Source: an uncultured Eggerthellaceae bacterium (GTDB taxonomy: Bacteria > Actinomycetota > Coriobacteriia > Coriobacteriales > Eggerthellaceae). Taken from it: DNA of 59,683 nt. The translations under genes were made by a program, and so were the position numbers. Below the pieces are notes generated by a model, which saw only the letters and a list, made by a program, of their open reading frames with translations, searched no databases and was not told the origin of the DNA. Positions within the stretch are counted from its first letter, which is position 1, and each line of letters opens with the position of its first letter. Shown here one piece after another: positions 58,524 to 59,683 of this stretch. The stretch covers positions 1 to 59,683 of the forward strand of contig CAJOIP010000005.1 of the NCBI GenBank assembly GCA_905234785.1, written 5' to 3'.

Positions 58524-58542
58524 TTTCATATCACGTATGAAA
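58524..58542. promoter_or_regulatory. Operator-like palindrome upstream of the HTH-AbrB gene
   Basis: TTTCATA-TCACG-TATGAAA has perfect 7-base arms, 30 bases before the regulator start. It may overlap its promoter and be the site of autoregulation. Confidence 0.55.
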
Positions 58543-58635
58543 TGGTATGCCGATGCGAACTGCTGCGCCACCAACCAAACCTGGCAATTTGACGAGACCC
58601 CTGTCACGTTCGGTTGGCATGGAGGCAGACGCGCG

Positions 58636-59220
58636 TCAGCAGGCGAAGGGGTCGTGAGCGGGGTCGGAATTCCAGGAATACTCGGCGTAGTGAGCCGTTT
58701 TCTCGGCGCACTCGCGCCCGCAAACGTCCGCGATGAACCCGAGCGCCATGTCGGTTCCAGCGGAGACGCCCGACGAGACGTATAGGTTGCCGTCAACCGT
58801 CCAGCGGGCATTGCGCTCCCATTTGACCTCGGGGAACATTTCTTCCGCTCGGCTCATGCGGGCCTTGTACGTCGTCGCACGACGACCGTCGAACACGCCC
58901 GCCTTGGCATACAGGAACGCACCGTTGCACACCGAGAGCACGTATTGCGCCCGATCGGAGAGCGCGGCGAGCGCCGAGATGAACTCCGCATCCTCCAGCA
59001 TGTCGTAGACGCCCATCCCTCCGGGGAGGAGGAGCACTTCGGGCACAGGCGCATCGCCGAGCTTCTCCGTCTGCACTGGCACGCCCTGATAGCTCGTGAC
59101 GATGCCGCCATCGCGGGAGTAGAACCGCACCTCGAAGGCGCCTGAAGCCCCGAGCATCTCAACCGGCCCGAACATATCGAGCGTCTCGAACCCCTCAAAC
59201 AGAATGGCAGTGACGTTCAT
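58636..59220 (-). CDS. DJ-1/PfpI family protein
   Basis: The 194-residue protein reads VTAILFEGFETLDMFGPVEM with the conserved Glu, VLLLPGGMGVYDML, and the nucleophile elbow SVCNGAFLYAKAGVFDG with the catalytic-type Cys. VSAGTDMALGFIADVCG is the typical C-terminal segment. It belongs with isonitrile-hydratase- or AraC-type DJ-1 proteins; no AraC DNA-binding domain is present. TAGGAGGCGATCGC precedes ATG 59220. Function of this subgroup is not fixed. Confidence 0.83.
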   Translation of the reverse strand: MNVTAILFEGFETLDMFGPVEMLGASGAFEVRFYSRDGGIVTSYQGVPVQTEKLGDAPVPEVLLLPGGMGVYDMLEDAEFISALAALSDRAQYVLSVCNGAFLYAKAGVFDGRRATTYKARMSRAEEMFPEVKWERNARWTVDGNLYVSSGVSAGTDMALGFIADVCGRECAEKTAHYAEYSWNSDPAHDPFAC

Positions 59221-59683
59221 GCGATCGCCTCCTAGCACTCGGCAGCAGATCAGCTCTCCCCGATCATGATACCCGACGACCATCCCGCTCATGGCCTCGG
59301 CAGCCAAGTTTGCTCGATACAGCCATCCGGGTCGATGCGGGTCCGGCATCGCAAGGGCAATGCCGCAAACAGCACCTGTTTTGCCCGTCGGCCCCACGAA
59401 AGCGATGCGCCAGATCGCGCCGCTTTGGCAGCCAACCCGCAGAAGCGCCATACCGCGCCTCTGCGAGCCGGCTTTTTCGCGCCCATACCAAGCTTTTGGC
59501 AATTTTTTCGCTTTTCCGACGATTTTGCAAAGCACCTCAGGGATCGAGTTTTTCAATGCCCAGGTCAGAGAGGCGCTAACTTATGAGATGCAGGCCATTG
59601 CGCCCGCAAATCGTCGGATTTAAAGAATTTTTGCCATTTCCTCCAACCGAAAACCCCGATTCGTCGGAAATACGATATTTTTG
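59221..59683. other. Intergenic region with imperfect long inverted repeat
   Basis: No convincing gene is seen. An imperfect inverted repeat joins GGCAATTTTTTCG...CCGACGATTTTGC (59498-59528) with GCAAATCGTCGGA...GAATTTTTGCC (59606-59635), and a third GTCGGAAA block runs to the window edge. Open frames across it have no recognisable motif. Confidence 0.45.

Noticed and set aside
1-59683. tRNA, rRNA or integrase/attachment sites
   Set aside because: I looked for tRNA-like cloverleaf ends, rRNA signatures and integrase motifs and recognised none; an automated tRNA scan would be needed to exclude them fully.

Overview
The window is GC-rich DNA (roughly 60-65 percent by eye) with strong Shine-Dalgarno sites, frequent GTG/TTG starts, several apparently leaderless promoters and many short palindromic repeats between genes. 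Gene content (bacterial Elp3, FeoA-FeoB fusion, FTR1/P19 iron uptake, aldo/keto reductases with C-terminal ferredoxin modules, a Cutibacterium-type polyunsaturated fatty acid isomerase homologue, remnants of molybdopterin oxidoreductase and LysR genes) suggests a gut-type actinobacterium, most likely Coriobacteriia/Eggerthellaceae. That placement is inference from content, not a database result. No rRNA, tRNA, CRISPR array or prophage was seen.

Layout. 1-6.5 kb: tail of an MFS transporter, a repeat-rich gap, then tRNA-modification gene elp3 divergently paired with a Trm9-like methyltransferase across a palindromic promoter, followed by queD, thrH and cysE. 6.6-10.3 kb: nadE with a degenerate amidase domain, a flippase and an FKBP isomerase. 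10.4-15.6 kb: a three-gene phosphorelay (response regulator-EAL, HPt, hybrid kinase). 15.6-25 kb: a nine-gene iron-uptake operon of the FTR1-P19-DUF2318-ABC type, carrying two ABC modules and an FMN-binding lipoprotein. 25-29.6 kb: acyl carrier protein, acyl-AMP ligase, a fatty acid isomerase-like flavoprotein and an SRPBCC protein. 29.7-37 kb: a large FtsX-type ABC exporter, a methyltransferase and FeoAB. 37-44.9 kb: nitroreductase, a decayed acetyltransferase, DNA polymerase IV with a small partner, cupin, radical SAM protein, drug exporter and GNAT protein.

44.9-54 kb is a decay zone. It holds a LysR tail, a truncated HD-GYP gene, a flavin reductase fragment, a headless aldo/keto reductase, an aldo/keto reductase reduced to its two ends, a GH3 glucosidase with an internal deletion, a molybdopterin oxidoreductase fragment, a headless C39 peptidase and a truncated ISLre2 transposase. 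Intact genes lie among them: a DUF3990/HTH toxin-antitoxin-like pair, a Fic protein, a flavin-nucleotide-binding protein and a membrane protein. 54-59.7 kb: a second membrane protein of the same kind, an intact aldo/keto reductase, a frameshifted yjdF with a possible riboswitch leader, an HTH-AbrB regulator overlapping an alpha/beta hydrolase, and a DJ-1/PfpI protein.

The most interesting points are the Elp3/Trm9-like pair (a possible bacterial wobble-uridine mcm5U route) with its symmetric leaderless promoter, a 62-bp palindromic repeat that appears to have inserted into the elp3 reading frame and recurs in the iron operon, the fatty-acid-isomerase neighbourhood, and the cluster of genes decaying by internal deletion.
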